From Vitellaria paradoxa (lineage: Eukaryota > Streptophyta > Magnoliopsida > Ericales > Sapotaceae), in the NCBI GenBank assembly GCA_019916065.1, contig CM034233.1:14549009-14613008 (forward strand): 64,000 nucleotides of DNA. The letters are read 5' to 3'. Position numbers and translations under genes: made by a program. The notes under the pieces were generated by a model. The model did no database searches and had not been told where the DNA came from. It saw only the letters and a list, made by a program, of their open reading frames with translations. Positions 10,933 to 23,426 of this stretch are shown here, piece after piece. Each line of letters opens with the position of its first letter. Positions within the stretch are counted from its first letter, which is position 1.

Positions 10933-12770
10933 TTTTGGTAATTAAATGTATTAATTAAAATAAGCTAGAAGAGAAATCAAAAAAGCAGTTAGTGAGACTA
11001 AGGCAAAGATATTTGAGAATTTATATAAGTGACTTGACACTAAGGAAGGCGAAAGAGAGATATTTAAGCTTGTTAAATTCGAAGATAGACGGACCAAGGA
11101 TTTAAACCAAGTTAAATGTATTAAGGATGAGGATGAAAATGTATTAATAAAGGAAGAGGAGATAAAGGAGTGTTAGAAGAGCTACTTCTACAAGTTATTT
11201 AACGAAAGTAGTAGTAGTGACATATAATTGGGGCAATTTACCACTTTTAGGGAAGAATTAAATCTTATATTTTATAGGAGAATCAGTAGGGAAAAAGTAA
11301 AAGAAGTTTTAAAAAGGACGAAGAATGAGAAAGTGGTTGGGTCAAATGGTATCCCTATTGAGATTTGGAGGTGCTTAGGAGAGGATGGCATAAGTTGGTT
11401 GACAAAACTTTTTAATGTAGTCCTAAAAAGCAAGAAGATGCATGATGCATGGAGGAAAAGTATCCTCATACCCATATACAAGAACAAATGAGATATTCAG
11501 AACTGTGCAAACTACTGCAGGATTAAATTGATGAGTCATACGATGAAATTATGGGAGATAGTTATTGAGAGAAGACTAAGAAGATTAACCATGGAGACTA
11601 TCTTTCTTTTGAGGAGGTTAATGGAATAGTATAGAGAAGGCCAAAAAGATTTACATATGGTGTTCATTGATTTAGAGAATACATATGACCGGTTTCTTAG
11701 GGATATTCTATGGAGAGTATTGGAAAAAAAAAAAAAGAGCGTGTGTTGCATATATTGAGACGATAAAGGACATGTATGATAGAGTCATGACATTTATAAG
11801 GACGACTAGTGGAGACACTAACGAGTTTCCTATCATGATTGGTTTACATCAAGATTCAGCGTTAAACCCGTACTTATTTGCTTTAGTTATGGATGAGATT
11901 ACAAGACATATTCAGAATGAGGTGTCGTGGTGTATGCTATTTGTAAATGATATTGTTTTAGTAGATGAGACGAGAGAATGAGTGAATGCTAAGTTAGAAT
12001 TGTGGCGGGAAACGTTAGAGACAAAAGGGTTTAGGCTAAACCGATACAAGACGGAATATATGGAATGTAAGTTTAGTCAAAGTAGGATAACGTGTAATAT
12101 AAAAGTAAGTTTAGGCACACAAAAGATTGTAGAAAAAGATAAATTTAGATACCTTGGATCTATGGTAACAAGATGGAGGGATTGATACTGATGTAAGTCA
12201 CAAGATTTAAGCCGGGTGGACCAAATAGAAGAGTACTTCGGGGGTCTTGTGCTATCGAAAAGTCTCCTTCAAGGTGAAAGGCAAGTATTATAAGGTGACG
12301 GTTAGACCAGCGCTGCTATATAGATCAGATTGTTGGGCAGTAAAGCATAATCATGGTCAGAAGATGGTAGTTGCGGAGATGAGAATGTTAAGGTGGATGT
12401 GCGGAATTACAAGGAAAGATAGAATTAGAAACGAGGAGATTAGGGGCAAAGTAGTAATAGCATCGATTGAAGATAAAACGAGAGAAAACTGATTAAGATG
12501 GTTTGGTTATGTTAGAAAGCGTCCAGCGAAGGCACCTGTTAGAAGGTGTGAAAGTATGGAGATTGCCAGGAGTAGGAGAGGTAGAGGAAAACCCAAAAGA
12601 AGTTGAAAAGAAATTATTAAACATAATTTGCCCTACCTAAATTTGTCGGAGAACATGACCCTAAACAGATCTAATTGACGTCGACAAATCCATATAGCTA
12701 ACCCCACATAGTGGGAAAAGGCTTGACTTGGTTTGGTTTGGTTTGGTATTTTTTTTTTTTTGGTAATTAA
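10933..12770 (+). mobile_element. 5'-truncated, decayed LINE (RTE-like) with 13-bp target duplication
   Basis: The insert 10946-12757 is flanked by perfect direct repeats TTTTGGTAATTAA at 10933-10945 and 12758-12770. In broken frames it encodes reverse-transcriptase pieces in order: a segment with VVGSNGIPIEIWR and WRKSILIPIYKNK (11300-11490), then HQDSALNPYLFALVMDEITR (11840-11910), then a degraded catalytic box reading FVND in place of the usual FADD, then FRYLGSMV and MRMLRWMCG near 12150-12400. The 3' end carries a GGTTT-type short repeat and a T run. Multiple stops and frameshifts, a missing 5' half and a mutated catalytic motif make it inactive. The family is inferred from protein motifs and the simple-repeat tail. 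Confidence 0.88.
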
Positions 12771-15700
12771 TTTAAAATTTTATATGAAATTATCATTATA
12801 AAACCTTACAATTTTAAACTCATTATGCAATTGAATTTAATTATTATTTGGTTTGATTAACAAATGCATAATAAATATAGCGTAAAGGATTAAATTATTT
12901 AAGTTCCAACTTTGAAATTGATTGGATTAGAGTTTGCTCGATTTTGAACAGAAAGATAAATGGAGTGAATCTAACTAAGTTTTTAAACAACCTAATTCAA
13001 ACAGTATATTACTTGTGTCTTTTGACACAGCATGTGTCGGAAAACAGAGGAAAGCATACCCACTTTGTGATCAGCCCAAACCACAAGCCTGAGAGCTCAC
13101 ATCCAGAGCAAGCTAACTGGGACTTGTGTCTTTTAAGGCTTACGTGGAAATGTAAGAATGGAACCTAGTGGGTTTTTTTTTTTAAATTTATTTTGAGGGG
13201 ATAAAAAAAAAAAAAAAAGATCCGAGTAATGAGATTCTTAAATGTTATTTGAGTATTACAGGTACTTTACTCTTCCGCATCAATTTTACCAAGATGAAAT
13301 AAAGCTGAACGGATTGAAAGAGACTTAACCAACTAGAATACTTCTTCAAGGACTCAGACATGTATCACTTGAGAGGGTTGAATGTATCACTTGAGAGGGT
13401 TGAATGTCCTTGAGGCTGCCCCTCGAACCCCCAACCTTTTTTTTTTATTCAAAACTACAAATAGCCTTCCATAACCATAATTTCCCAGCCTTGTCCCCCC
13501 CCCCCACCCACCCCCAAATAAATAAATAAATCCTGGTTCCGTTGTTGGATTCAAGTATATTCACAATGACATAAATTGGACTATATATATGTTAAACTCA
13601 CAGACATCTTGATGATAATTTGAAATAATTTCTCATCTAATTAGTGATAGTTCAGCAAAAATGGTAGGGTCCAACCCATGGTCACCATAGCCCTGAGCAG
13701 TTCTCTTTAGCAAAATCAAGTCACTTAGTTCTCTAAAATTGGTTGCTTAATTAAACCCATTAATCCCATCAAACTCTTTATACATATCATTATTCTGCTG
13801 AGTCGGTGGCATGTGAATGGCCCATATAAGTTAAAAGACAGTGAACCATTCTTTGCTTGCAAAGTTGGCCAAAAATATTCATATAACGTATATCATCTGC
13901 CTCGAAGACTTTTTTTTCCCAAGCAACTCGGTTATTAGAGCACATGAACGAAGACTGACAGCTCTACAACATTCCTCATGTTCCTATTAGAGCAGGTTTT
14001 AACCTTAGAGACAGTAGAGTTTTAACCTTAAAGTCCTCCCAAATTAATGAGTACGCAAACCAACTTAGCTAGAGGGATCTCTGTGCCCCCTCCAAAAGTA
14101 CTTAGCACTAATAATCAATCAATCTCTCATGCTGCTGCTGCTGCTAATTAATATAATTGTGACCAAACAGCTATCGCAATCTGATCAAAATCATGGGTTG
14201 CGGCACGATGCTAAGAAGTTTTTATATATATATATATATATACACATATACGTGCATGCATATATCCAAGACTTGTTTTTATCTTTCCTTAGCCAGGCCA
14301 TGCTCCCAAATTCCAAGTTAATTGGTACTTGTTGGCAGGGAGTTTGGTTTTGGAAATTGATCGTTATTCTATACGATAAATTATTAGAGTTCAGACGGTT
14401 TCACAAAGTTATGGTGCTAGCTGGGGTTGATGGATAATTTATGAGGAACCCATTCAGAAATACTGCCTTTTTTCTCCCGTGCCAGTCAAAAAAATTATTG
14501 AAAGGAGGGTATTTTTGGTACAAGAAAACCAAGTCGTTTTCCTTACCACTATCTGTCAACTGTCAAGTTCTTAAAGCCAATGACTTATCACTGCCCAATC
14601 ACTTTGTTGTTGGGATGAACATATTAGACTTTTTTTTTCTGGTTGATGAGTCGGGTGTAATTTGCGTGTGAATTACTGACCATTGAAAAAAATTTTAAAG
14701 TTTTATCGGTTGAATTATCCCTTATGTTTGGATTTTAATACTAGCACTTCTAGCTATATGGAGAGATTTTTTATTTACTCTTTGTGTCTGTGTGTCTCTT
14801 TTTGTAATTATAATAACAAAATACTAGAATTAATTAATAAAGTCATAAATTTAATCACTTGATGAATCTTTTTAATTTCTTTCATTAATACTCTTTAACC
14901 ATCTATGACTAAAAAGATGTATATAAGTAATTTTCGAAATTCTAAAAGTTTTTTAAGTACTTTTATCATTGTATATCCCTTCACTTTTTACTCCTTTTCT
15001 ATGTCTATTTAAAATACACATTAATTATCCATTATTTATTTAAATATCACTATTAATTTATTATTTAAGAAAATGTTTTAATTTTTTAACTTGTAATTAT
15101 TTTATTTTATTTTTTACCTTTTAGTCACGTTATTTATATTTATCATAAAATTTAAAAAATACCTAAAAATAAGATAATTCATGTACAAGTAAAAAAAAAA
15201 TTGCAATTTTTTTTAATTTTTAAGCATTTTTGGTATTTTTTAAAATGTGACTAGCATATCTTAAAGCAATCAACTAAAATAAGAAATCTGAGTAAAAATT
15301 AAATTTATGAAAAATTATGTAAAATAAAAAATAGTAAAAAAAAAAAAGTTACTATTTAATATATTAAACTAAGCCTTGATTGGTTGATTTCTCCCAAGCA
15401 AAGACAATGATGAATACAATAATACGATACCAACAAATAATTATTTGAAGAAAGTAGGAATACGATATAATACAAGCATGTTAATTTAAAGTTAATATGA
15501 CTTGATCTAATTTAAAACAAATTATTTATTTAAAATTTAAAATATTTAAATATAAACCCAAATGAACTCCATTGTGAATATGATTAATTACAACACATTA
15601 ACGCTAATTGTTACTCTTACCAGAAACTCAGCTGATTTATATGAACCATTTGATTGTTGCCACGTGTAAGATGCTCGCCAGTGACCACCACCGTCATCGT

Positions 15701-15814
15701 GACTCGCTTGTGACCTCTGGAAAGACACCACTTGGGTTTAGTTTTAGCTTTTTGTTCAATGTATTAGTTTGAAGTATGAACTTTTTAAAATAATCGGACA
15801 TGGATACAGTATTT
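12771..15814. other. Gene-poor stretch with simple repeats
   Basis: No gene is recognised. The stretch contains a perfect 22-bp tandem duplication (13361-13382 and 13383-13404), a C-rich run at about 13494-13515, an (AT)n tract at about 14222-14242, and AT-rich sequence from 14700. Open frames at 12944-13168 and 14129-14671 match nothing I know. Confidence 0.45.
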
Positions 15815-16168
15815 GGGTTCGTTTGCAGGCACAAATTTAAGTAATTTTTGATATTTTTTTTGTACAAAAGTTACTATTTATAATTTTTGATATATTTAGT
15901 AAAATAAATAACAATTTTTAGTAATCTTTTTTAATAATTTTTTGTAACTTTTGAGCGTTTAGTAAAATTTTTAACTACTTTTGATAAAATTTTGTAACTT
16001 TTGTCAATTTTTAGTAATTTTTAATAATTTTTAACAATTTTTGATAACTTTCGATTTGAGAAGTTAATGCAGTAGCATAAAAAAGTGACAAAAATTGATA
16101 ATTTACCAAACACTTAAAAATCAAAAGTTAGTAATTTTTGTACTAAAAATTTTATTACCAAACCCCCT
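15815..16168. repeat. MITE-like element
   Basis: The left end GGGTTCGTTTGCAGGC and the right end ATTACCAAACCCCC are imperfect inverted complements. The core has repeated TAATTTTTGATAA/TTTTTAACAA words like those in the elements near 48.1 kb and 50.8 kb. Confidence 0.5.
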
Positions 16169-16509
16169 ATGTATCGGATATATAGTAAAAATAAAATGAG
16201 ATATGTATTATATGTTTAGTTATTTTCTTTATTTATTTTTCTCTAGAATAATTAAGTGATGCGATAAACAACATAAAAGAGATTTAATAGAATAAAGATT
16301 TAATATTTAAATATTTTTAAGATTCATTATGTAATTTTAATATTTATTCAATATAAAAACGTAAAAAATAAAAAATTATTTTTAAAGAAAATGTTACTTC
16401 TTTAATTAATTAATAACTGACATATAATTTACATATATTTTTAATAAAATATATTTTTTTATTATTTATTGTATCTCTATCGTGTGTATCTCGTATGTAC
16501 CTGTATATT

Positions 16510-16511
<2 letters not shown>

Positions 16512-16546
<35 letters not shown>
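16512..16546. repeat. (GA)n microsatellite
   Basis: About 17 uninterrupted GA units. The minus-strand open frame across it is a translation of the repeat. Confidence 0.9.
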
Positions 16547-16547
<1 letters not shown>

Positions 16548-16907
16548 ATAGACAAAAGGGAGAGTGACCCTCTGGCAATGACAACTGGGCATAGAGTCCT
16601 GTATAGACTTCCTTCTTGATAGGACCTAGTCACCTAGACCCATTAGGAGAGCCCCATTGACAGATATTCACTTCCCAAAATAGATATTTGGTCCACGTGT
16701 CATAATTGTTGACGTTGATGGTGCTTGCCTATTTTTGGTAAGAGATCTGACAATACTTTTGATTGTGGTCCAACACCGTTCAAACATTTTGGCGTTCAGA
16801 AATCTATCAAATCTTCATGGTCCCCCCGCTGGAATAGTTCTCTCCCCTTTTGATTTCAACTACCTCTTTAGCCTCTTGCACGAAAACAATCACTTTTGAA
16901 AACTCAT

Positions 16908-17500
16908 GGTAGGTTTGGTTGAATAAAAAACAGGAAGGATGAGGGATGGAGAGAGAACATAATACTGCATTTTTATTACTTAGTTAGAGGGAAAAGTGAA
17001 AAGAAAGAAAAATATGGTGAAAAAGTAGGTGAAAAAATAGCGATGATTCATGTATATGGTCTTGTTTGGTAGCATTAAAATTCACTAACTTTAACTAATT
17101 TTTTATATTTTTTTTCATTTAATTTTTTTCATATATCACCTTTATATCAAAATTTTCTATTTTTATTATATTTTTTGACTAACTTTTTGTCAATTAAACA
17201 CATTTATTTTTATCCTTTCAAACTTGAGAGGAAAAGGGGAGAGGAGTAGGAAAGAGGAGAGAGAAAGAGAAAAAAGTATGATAAAAGATAAAAAAATGAG
17301 ACCCACATTTCATAAAATAATTTTTAATTAAAAAAATAAATTATAACATATATATGAATATATATATATATATACTTTTTTTTTTCCTTTCACTTTTCCA
17401 CTAAACCAAACTAGTTTCCTTCCTTTCACTTTTTTTCCTTCCTTTATTCTTTCATCTCATTTTTCTTTCTTCCCAAATTTCCTTTTTACCAAGTGGGGCC
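16908..17500. repeat. Purine/pyrimidine-rich inverted-repeat element
   Basis: The left end GGTAGGTTTGGTTGAATAAA and the right end TTTTTACCAAGTGGGGCC are loosely inverted. The left arm is GGA-rich and the right arm CCT-rich, so the whole could fold back on itself. A smaller MITE-like unit (about 17062-17216, TTGTTTGGTAGCATTAAA ... AATTAAACACATT) appears nested inside. Confidence 0.4.
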
Positions 17501-18790
17501 TCAAACTCCATTAATCAATCATTTTTAGGAGGTTTAAAAATTAGGAGGTTTGGTTTTGCTTACTGTAAAAAAATATTTTTACATAATTTTGTTAAAATAA
17601 ATATAAATTTTATTATGAATTTAAGTAGTTTAACATGTATGATAATTTAAAATTATAATCCAAAAAACATTAATTATTTAAAATTCATCATAGCCGCGAC
17701 TCTTATTATTTTTTAAGAAGTTGTGATTATTAAAAATACTCAATTATGAATTATAGCTCTTGTATTTTGAAATATCTTTTTCTCAAATTAATTAATTTAA
17801 AATTTATAATTTTCTAAATTAAGTAAAGTTATTTTTCTCAAGGTGGAATTAGTTTTATTGAACTGATCTTCTCCATCATAATTATAAGCGATGTAATTTA
17901 ACTCAAATCTATCTTTTTTTTTTTTTTTTTTTGACTACCTAGAACATTTCAACATTACAATTTTGGTGGAAGGCGCTTCGAACTCAGGTTAGCATTGGAG
18001 AGTGAAGCGCCCTACTTTCCTGCTCTGCCCTTTTTTGTCTTAATTAAGTACATCTCAGGCTACATTTACTCTGCTATAAATCACTAAAAATTTCTAAAAG
18101 TCTCTATTTTATTTCACTTTTTATTACTTTAAATACACTCTTGATTGCTGCGTGTCAAAAAAAAAAAAAGAGAGAAAATTCTTTGAAATTTATAGAATAA
18201 TATTGCTCAATAAATAATACTTTCTTATTTCTATAAAAAAAATATTTTAAAGAATAATCATAAGACAAATAATAATGTAAGAGTAAGAAAAATACTGAAT
18301 ACCCTCAATTTTTAAATTTTATTCTTTTTTATAATAAATAGAGTTTCATGAAGCGTCGGGAAGATAAAAAATAGAATGCATTAGTATTTTTTAAAATCAA
18401 AATTAAAAAAAAAAAAGATAAAAATGCATTTAGCTTTTACCATGCAACATTAATTTAGTACCTGGGTACACGGCATAATTAGAGGCTACCTTAGTATAAC
18501 AAAACAATCTCGAACAAATTAAAATTCACATTCCGCTTTTACTTCATTCCAACTCGGTGGAAAATAACGCTGTCGCTTGCACGACAAAATTTTCCGTTGT
18601 CTTTATTACTACAGAGCATAATTTTCTTCTATCGATGGTTATTGGGCTCCACCGACCAATTATTTCCTTGGAGGCCTGCTACTCTCTATGTTACTGGTCT
18701 ACAGCACTTTTTTTTTTTTAATTTTTATTTTGATGAAAGGAGAATGTTAACTCTCATAAATTTTATTGATAATTCTTATTTATTGCCAAG
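17501..18790. other. AT-rich stretch, no gene
   Basis: AT-rich with a T run at about 17912-17932. The stretch 17935-18030 contains an inverted pair GGCGCTTC ... GAAGCGCC resembling a decayed transposon or retroelement end. Nothing can be assigned. Confidence 0.4.
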
Positions 18791-18837
18791 TTAGCATCCT
18801 ACCGTCAGATCAATGACACAGCAGTTCAGTAATTTTT

Positions 18838-18994
18838 TTTTTTTTTGAATGCCACTATACTTCACAAGGTCTTCACTTGTATTGACCACAGCTTTGGCAA
18901 AACCCATCTCCCATGAAATGAGCTTCCCTCCTGGTATGAATGAAGATGCATCGCTTAAATTTTTAATTATAGGCTTCGTTGATGGCGGAAGCAA
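18838..18994 (-). pseudogene. Possible protein-coding fragment of unknown origin
   Basis: On the minus strand about 50 codons read like real protein, containing PPSTKPIIKNLSDASSF and GGKLISWEMGFAKAV, and then run into a poly-A tract at about 18838-18850. Codon composition is unlike the AT-rich surroundings. I do not recognise the family. The abrupt end at an A run suggests either a processed or captured gene piece, or a single exon of a gene otherwise lost. It could still be a chance open frame. Confidence 0.3.
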
Positions 18995-19019
18995 ACCGTA
19001 GTTACAAATGTTAAAATTA

Positions 19020-19516
19020 ACGGTCCGTTTTGACGGAGTGAAATGAAAAGAAAAGAAGAGTGTAAAAGAGATTTTACAATTTATTGTAGATTTTTTCTAA
19101 CTAAGAAAGAAAAAAAAAAAGAAAAGAAAAGAAAGAGAAAGAAATGTAATAATTAAAATTTTAAGAATTTCACGTGGAAATAGAGTGAAAAGAAAAGTGA
19201 ATTAATGAAAATTTTAAAATAATATATGTATTTCCATAAAATAGAAAATAAGAAAAAATTACAAACATTTTTTAAGGTTAAATAAATTAACAACTCTCCA
19301 ATTTCTCAAATGATTTAGTGGTAAAATAATAATATATACTTTATTTTTCTTTTATTTCCTTTCAACTTATAAATAAAGAGAAAGAAAGTTATTATTATTT
19401 CTTTTCTAAACTTACAAACAAATAGAAAAAATTATTATCATTTATCTCATTTTCTCTTCTCTACTAACCAATGCTTTTTTTTCTTTTCTATTCTAAACTC
19501 ACAAACAGAGTCTAAG
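19020..19516. repeat. MITE-like element with purine-rich left arm
   Basis: The left end ACGGTCCGTTTTGACGGAG and the right end CTCACAAACAGAGTCTAAG are roughly inverted. The left arm is GAAAAG-rich and the right arm CTTTTC-rich, giving a long imperfect fold-back. Confidence 0.45.
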
Positions 19517-19712
19517 ACTTTTTTTTTTAATAAATATCACATTGGAAAGATCATTACATTGTAATTATTATCATTTATCTCATTTTTTCTTCTCTTTTAA
19601 CTAATGTTTTTTTTTTTTTTTCGTTTCTTTTCTCTTCTAAACTCACAAACAGAGCCTAAGACATTTTTTTTTTCCTTATAAATATTACATTGGAAAGATC
19701 ATTACATTGTAA
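19440..19712. repeat. 133-bp tandem duplication
   Basis: Unit 1 (19440-19572) and unit 2 (19573-19712) share an ATTTATCTCATTTT start, an ACTCACAAACAGAG block and the end GGAAAGATCATTACATTGTA. The units differ mainly in T-run length, so the duplication is fairly recent and overlaps the right end of the preceding MITE. Confidence 0.8.
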
Positions 19713-20952
19713 AAGTTCCTCATGTCATCCTTATATAAATTCAAAATTTTATATGTTTATTCAAATTTGTTCATTTAATTTAACTTTCCAAATTTTATAA
19801 TTGATCCATAATTAAATATTTTAAGGGTATATAACGATAAACATTAGGCTAGTCATTTTACATTAATCGTGTTGGACTGATTTAAGTTTATTTCTATGCT
19901 ACTTCAACTTGAAAATCAATTACATGCATTATGAATAATTCTACTATTACCTAACCTTTGTCTCCTTCTCCCCTAAAAAAAAAAAAAAAAATGCTATTAC
20001 TTTTTAAAATTTTATCCCATTGTCGATGTCAAATTCCAATTGCCTTTTCTCCTATCAGTTATTTTTCTCGATTTCAATTTTCATTCGTATGGTACATTCA
20101 TAACCAAAGTTCGACCAACTATTTGGGGATTAATAATTAGAATCAGATCTATCCAAGTGTAAAAGAAAATGTACCGTCACAAGTTGTATGGCGGATTTCT
20201 CCAAATGCTTGCATAATTCAAAGTTGTCAGTGGCGCTTTTATGTAGCATGCACGTGACAAGAGGTTGGTAGGAGCTGAAGGCGTGCAATACCCATGCTAT
20301 GAATTGAACTTAAGGGGTAGTTCGACTAACATAAAAGTATTAGGTTTATTTTCAGTGGTCATTAACTTTAGACTTTTCCTAAGTTATTAAAAGTTTATTC
20401 GGTCGTTAATTTTAAAATTTATAAAAAATAATCAAATTATGTATAAACTAGTTCGAACACTTAAATTTATTCTTTAAAAAAAAAAACTCACAATAGAAAT
20501 TGATCATAAAATAATTATTTACATGAGACATACAATATTTTTTATATCATTTTTCATCCAATATTATTTAGTACAACACAATGTTGGTAACCATGTAGTC
20601 CACTCTCAGCACAAGCATATGGTCATAAAAAATGGTTGATATTAATGCTTTTTCTTTTTTTTTCCCCTTAATTCTTAATTTAATTTATGTGATATATTTT
20701 AATACTTTTCATTTTATTTTTTTCTTATAAATTTTTAAATTAAATATTCTTACTTCTTATTCATGAATCTTTTATTTCTTTTTGTTCAACATTAATAGAT
20801 GATCATAACTCTATTTTTCTTTATCTTTGGAATTATGACGTTGTATTTGACTTATATTAATTGTATAACTCGATCAATTGTTACTATAATTCTTATTGCC
20901 ACAAATAAAGGTTATTAATTATTGAAACATTGAGAGATTCCACTCTCATTTC
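19713..20952. other. AT-rich stretch, no gene
   Basis: No coding sequence, RNA gene or clear element boundary is recognised. The sequence is AT-rich with A runs near 19976-19990. Confidence 0.45.
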
Positions 20953-20954
20953 AT

Positions 20955-20955
20955 T

Positions 20956-21002
<47 letters not shown>
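20955..21002. repeat. (AAT)n-(ATT)n perfect palindrome
   Basis: Eight or so AAT units are followed directly by a similar number of ATT units, so the 48 bases form a near-perfect inverted repeat able to extrude a hairpin. Confidence 0.85.
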
Positions 21003-22016
21003 TTTTGCCCACAAAGTAAGACTAAGACTTATCACTTCCTCTATATATATATTTATATATATATATATATAAATATAAAGAAAAGAAAAGAAAAGAAAAG
21101 AGAGAAAAAATTGGGGAGCGGATGTTTTGTTTTCACTTGTTGCAAATTTGCAAGTGGTAGCTCTATTTAATGTCGAGGCTATTATTACTTTGTTGGGCTT
21201 TTGACTTCTTTGGCTCTCTCAATGCTTTGCAGTTATGCATGTCCTCACGTCCATACACGATGCATGCATTACTGCTAAGTATACATCTTCTTTTCCTCCA
21301 TTTTTAACATTGATTTCATTTCTCTCCAAATTAATATATACTGATCCTAGTTCCTAATTCATATGCATTAGCAGTTGTACATCCGGCCACCATGCACTAG
21401 TTTTTGAGGAGACAAGAACTCATATAGAGCTAATGTGCTGAGGTAACCAAACTGAGAACTACTTTATGATGTGATTTCTTAAGGATTACGGAAAACTTGT
21501 TTTTACGAAGACAAAATTGTGACAAAGAAATAATATGCTGGTGAGACTAGTGCAAGAATGGACCACACGCTTTTGTGTTTGGCTTTACTGGGTAAACCCA
21601 TGTGGTCTTCGTTTTGTATTAATTCACACGGGATGGTGCAAAAATAACGGTCGATCCCCCATCAATATTCGATTTGCTTATTTCATTCGATAATTATTAG
21701 CGCAAGGTGCGAATGGAGTAGAATGAGAGTAAAAATGAGAATAGACATAATAATATAAATATAGATGAAAATAAAAATGGTAAAGAAAATTTAATATTGG
21801 GTACATCAAAGAAATAGAATTTATATTTTTTTGTTAGTATTTAGAATCTTTTGGGCGCACTGAAAAATACTGAAAAATTTAACAAATTTCTAAAAATCTT
21901 TAAAAGTCATTTACTTTTTATCTTATTACACGAATTACGAACTCATAAATTATCTCATTTTATTTCACCTTTTATCACTCCAAACACTTCCTTAATATGT
22001 GTAAATACATTTTATA
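21003..22016. other. Intergenic stretch, simple repeats only
   Basis: Contains an imperfect (TA)n region (about 21041-21076) and short AAAAG repeats. From 21850 to 22010 there is a faint MITE-like sequence (CTGAAAAATACTGAAAAATT). No gene is recognised. Confidence 0.4.
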
Positions 22017-23191
22017 CACTACTAGAAATTGAATAATCGGCGAGTGAAAAATTCGGGCGACCGCTTTTGGCGGTCGCTATAATGTTATTAGCGACCGCTT
22101 AAAGCGGTCGCTATATTGGGCGTCGCTAATCAAGTGCGCAAAAGAAAAGGCGACGAAAAAATTCGGGCGACCGCTTATGGCGGTCGCTAATATCTTTTAG
22201 ACAACAGTATTAGCGACCGCTTTAGGCGGTCGCTAATACTCTAATTAAATCGGGCAGAACGCCTCTCTTTTTTTTTCCTCTTCCCTCCCTCTTTTTCCTT
22301 TCCCTCCCCCGCGCTCTCTCCTCTCTCCCCCGGCCCCTTTCTCCTCCCTGCCCTCCTCCCTTTGCCGCCGTTGCCATAGCCGGACGCCGACGCCGGCGCC
22401 GCCGCCACCCGTAAGTTCTCCCTCTCTAGCTCTCTCTCTCTCTCTCTCTCTTTTGCTTTTTCTTGTTCTTTGTTTCTCTCTCTCTCTCTTCCTCTCTCTC
22501 ACTAATAATTTTTTTTTGTGTATTAGAGTTATTTGGAGGCCTCACTACCACACCACCAGGTTTGATTTTTTTTTTAGTTTGAATTATTTTTTTTATTTTC
22601 TGATTTTTTTGTTTATTATTGGATGAATGTAAATAATTTTTTTTTTTTGTTTTTGTGGTTGGGGTTTGCTGATTCATCTATGCATGCATGTATATATTAT
22701 TGTGTGTTTTTTTTTTTATTTTACTTACTCATTAATTTGTTAGTTTCATATATATGCTGTTAATGTTGGATGTTGGTTGTTTGATTGGAATGTTTTTTTT
22801 TTAATTGTTGGTTGTGAAATGTAATATTAATTATTGAAATGTTATTGTTGAATTTTTTTTTTTTACTGTGTAATGTAATTTTTTTATGTTTTTTTTTTTA
22901 AATTTTTGTATGTTGCTGTTTTTTTATTTTTCTGTTTTTTTTTAATTTTTTTATGTATTAGCGACCGCTAGAAGCGGTCGCTAATTGTCTGACGTTTTTA
23001 ACTCAAGCGGTCGCAGGCGCGGTCGCAAAAACTTTAGCGACCGCCTTTGGGGTCGCTAATACTTTTTAGCGACGACCTAAATGCGACTTGCTTGACGCGG
23101 TCGCTAAGCCGTCGCTAATACTTTTAGCGACCGCTATTTTACCTTTAGCGACCGCTTGTGGCGGTCGCTAATACCCCTCTTTCTACTAGTG
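22017..23191. mobile_element. Complete non-autonomous CACTA element, 1175 bp
   Basis: The element begins CACTACTAGAAA and ends TTTCTACTAGTG, so the 12-bp terminal inverted repeats differ at one base. It is bounded by a perfect 3-bp target duplication ATA (22014-22016 and 23192-23194), the length CACTA elements produce. Both subterminal zones (22047-22240 and 22960-23170) are packed with palindromic units of the form TTAGCGACCGC-n-GCGGTCGCTAA, presumed transposase-binding sites. There is no transposase. The middle holds a CT-rich tract (22258-22500), a GC-rich block (22360-22412, GCCGCCGTTGCC and CGCCGCCGCCACC) followed by a GTAAGT donor-like site, and T-rich sequence to 22960. Terminal sequence, target length and subterminal repeats make the class assignment secure. 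Confidence 0.93.
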
Positions 23192-23426
23192 ATAGAAATA
23201 TGAATTAAAAATTTAAATTACACTTTTATTTTAACAATACATATAATATAACTAATATGACAATTTTACCAACTTACATCCCCATCTGGAGTTTAACCTT
23301 TTGTCAATGGGTGAAGATGTTTACACTCTTCTATTAGTTTCTCCCACTTCATAATAACTTTAACAAAAAAGAGTAATATGAGATGGAGAAAGTTGATGAA
23401 GAAGTACATTTATTATTTCTCTTTTA

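Noticed and set aside
11228..12492. Functional reverse transcriptase gene
   Set aside because: The frame is broken many times, the 5' half is missing and the catalytic box is altered.
22245..22677. Arg/Glu-rich minus-strand proteins
   Set aside because: They are translations of CT-rich simple sequence inside the CACTA element.
22040..23170. CRISPR-like array of GCGACCGC units
   Set aside because: The units are palindromic, irregularly spaced and confined to both ends of an element with CACTA termini in a plant genome.
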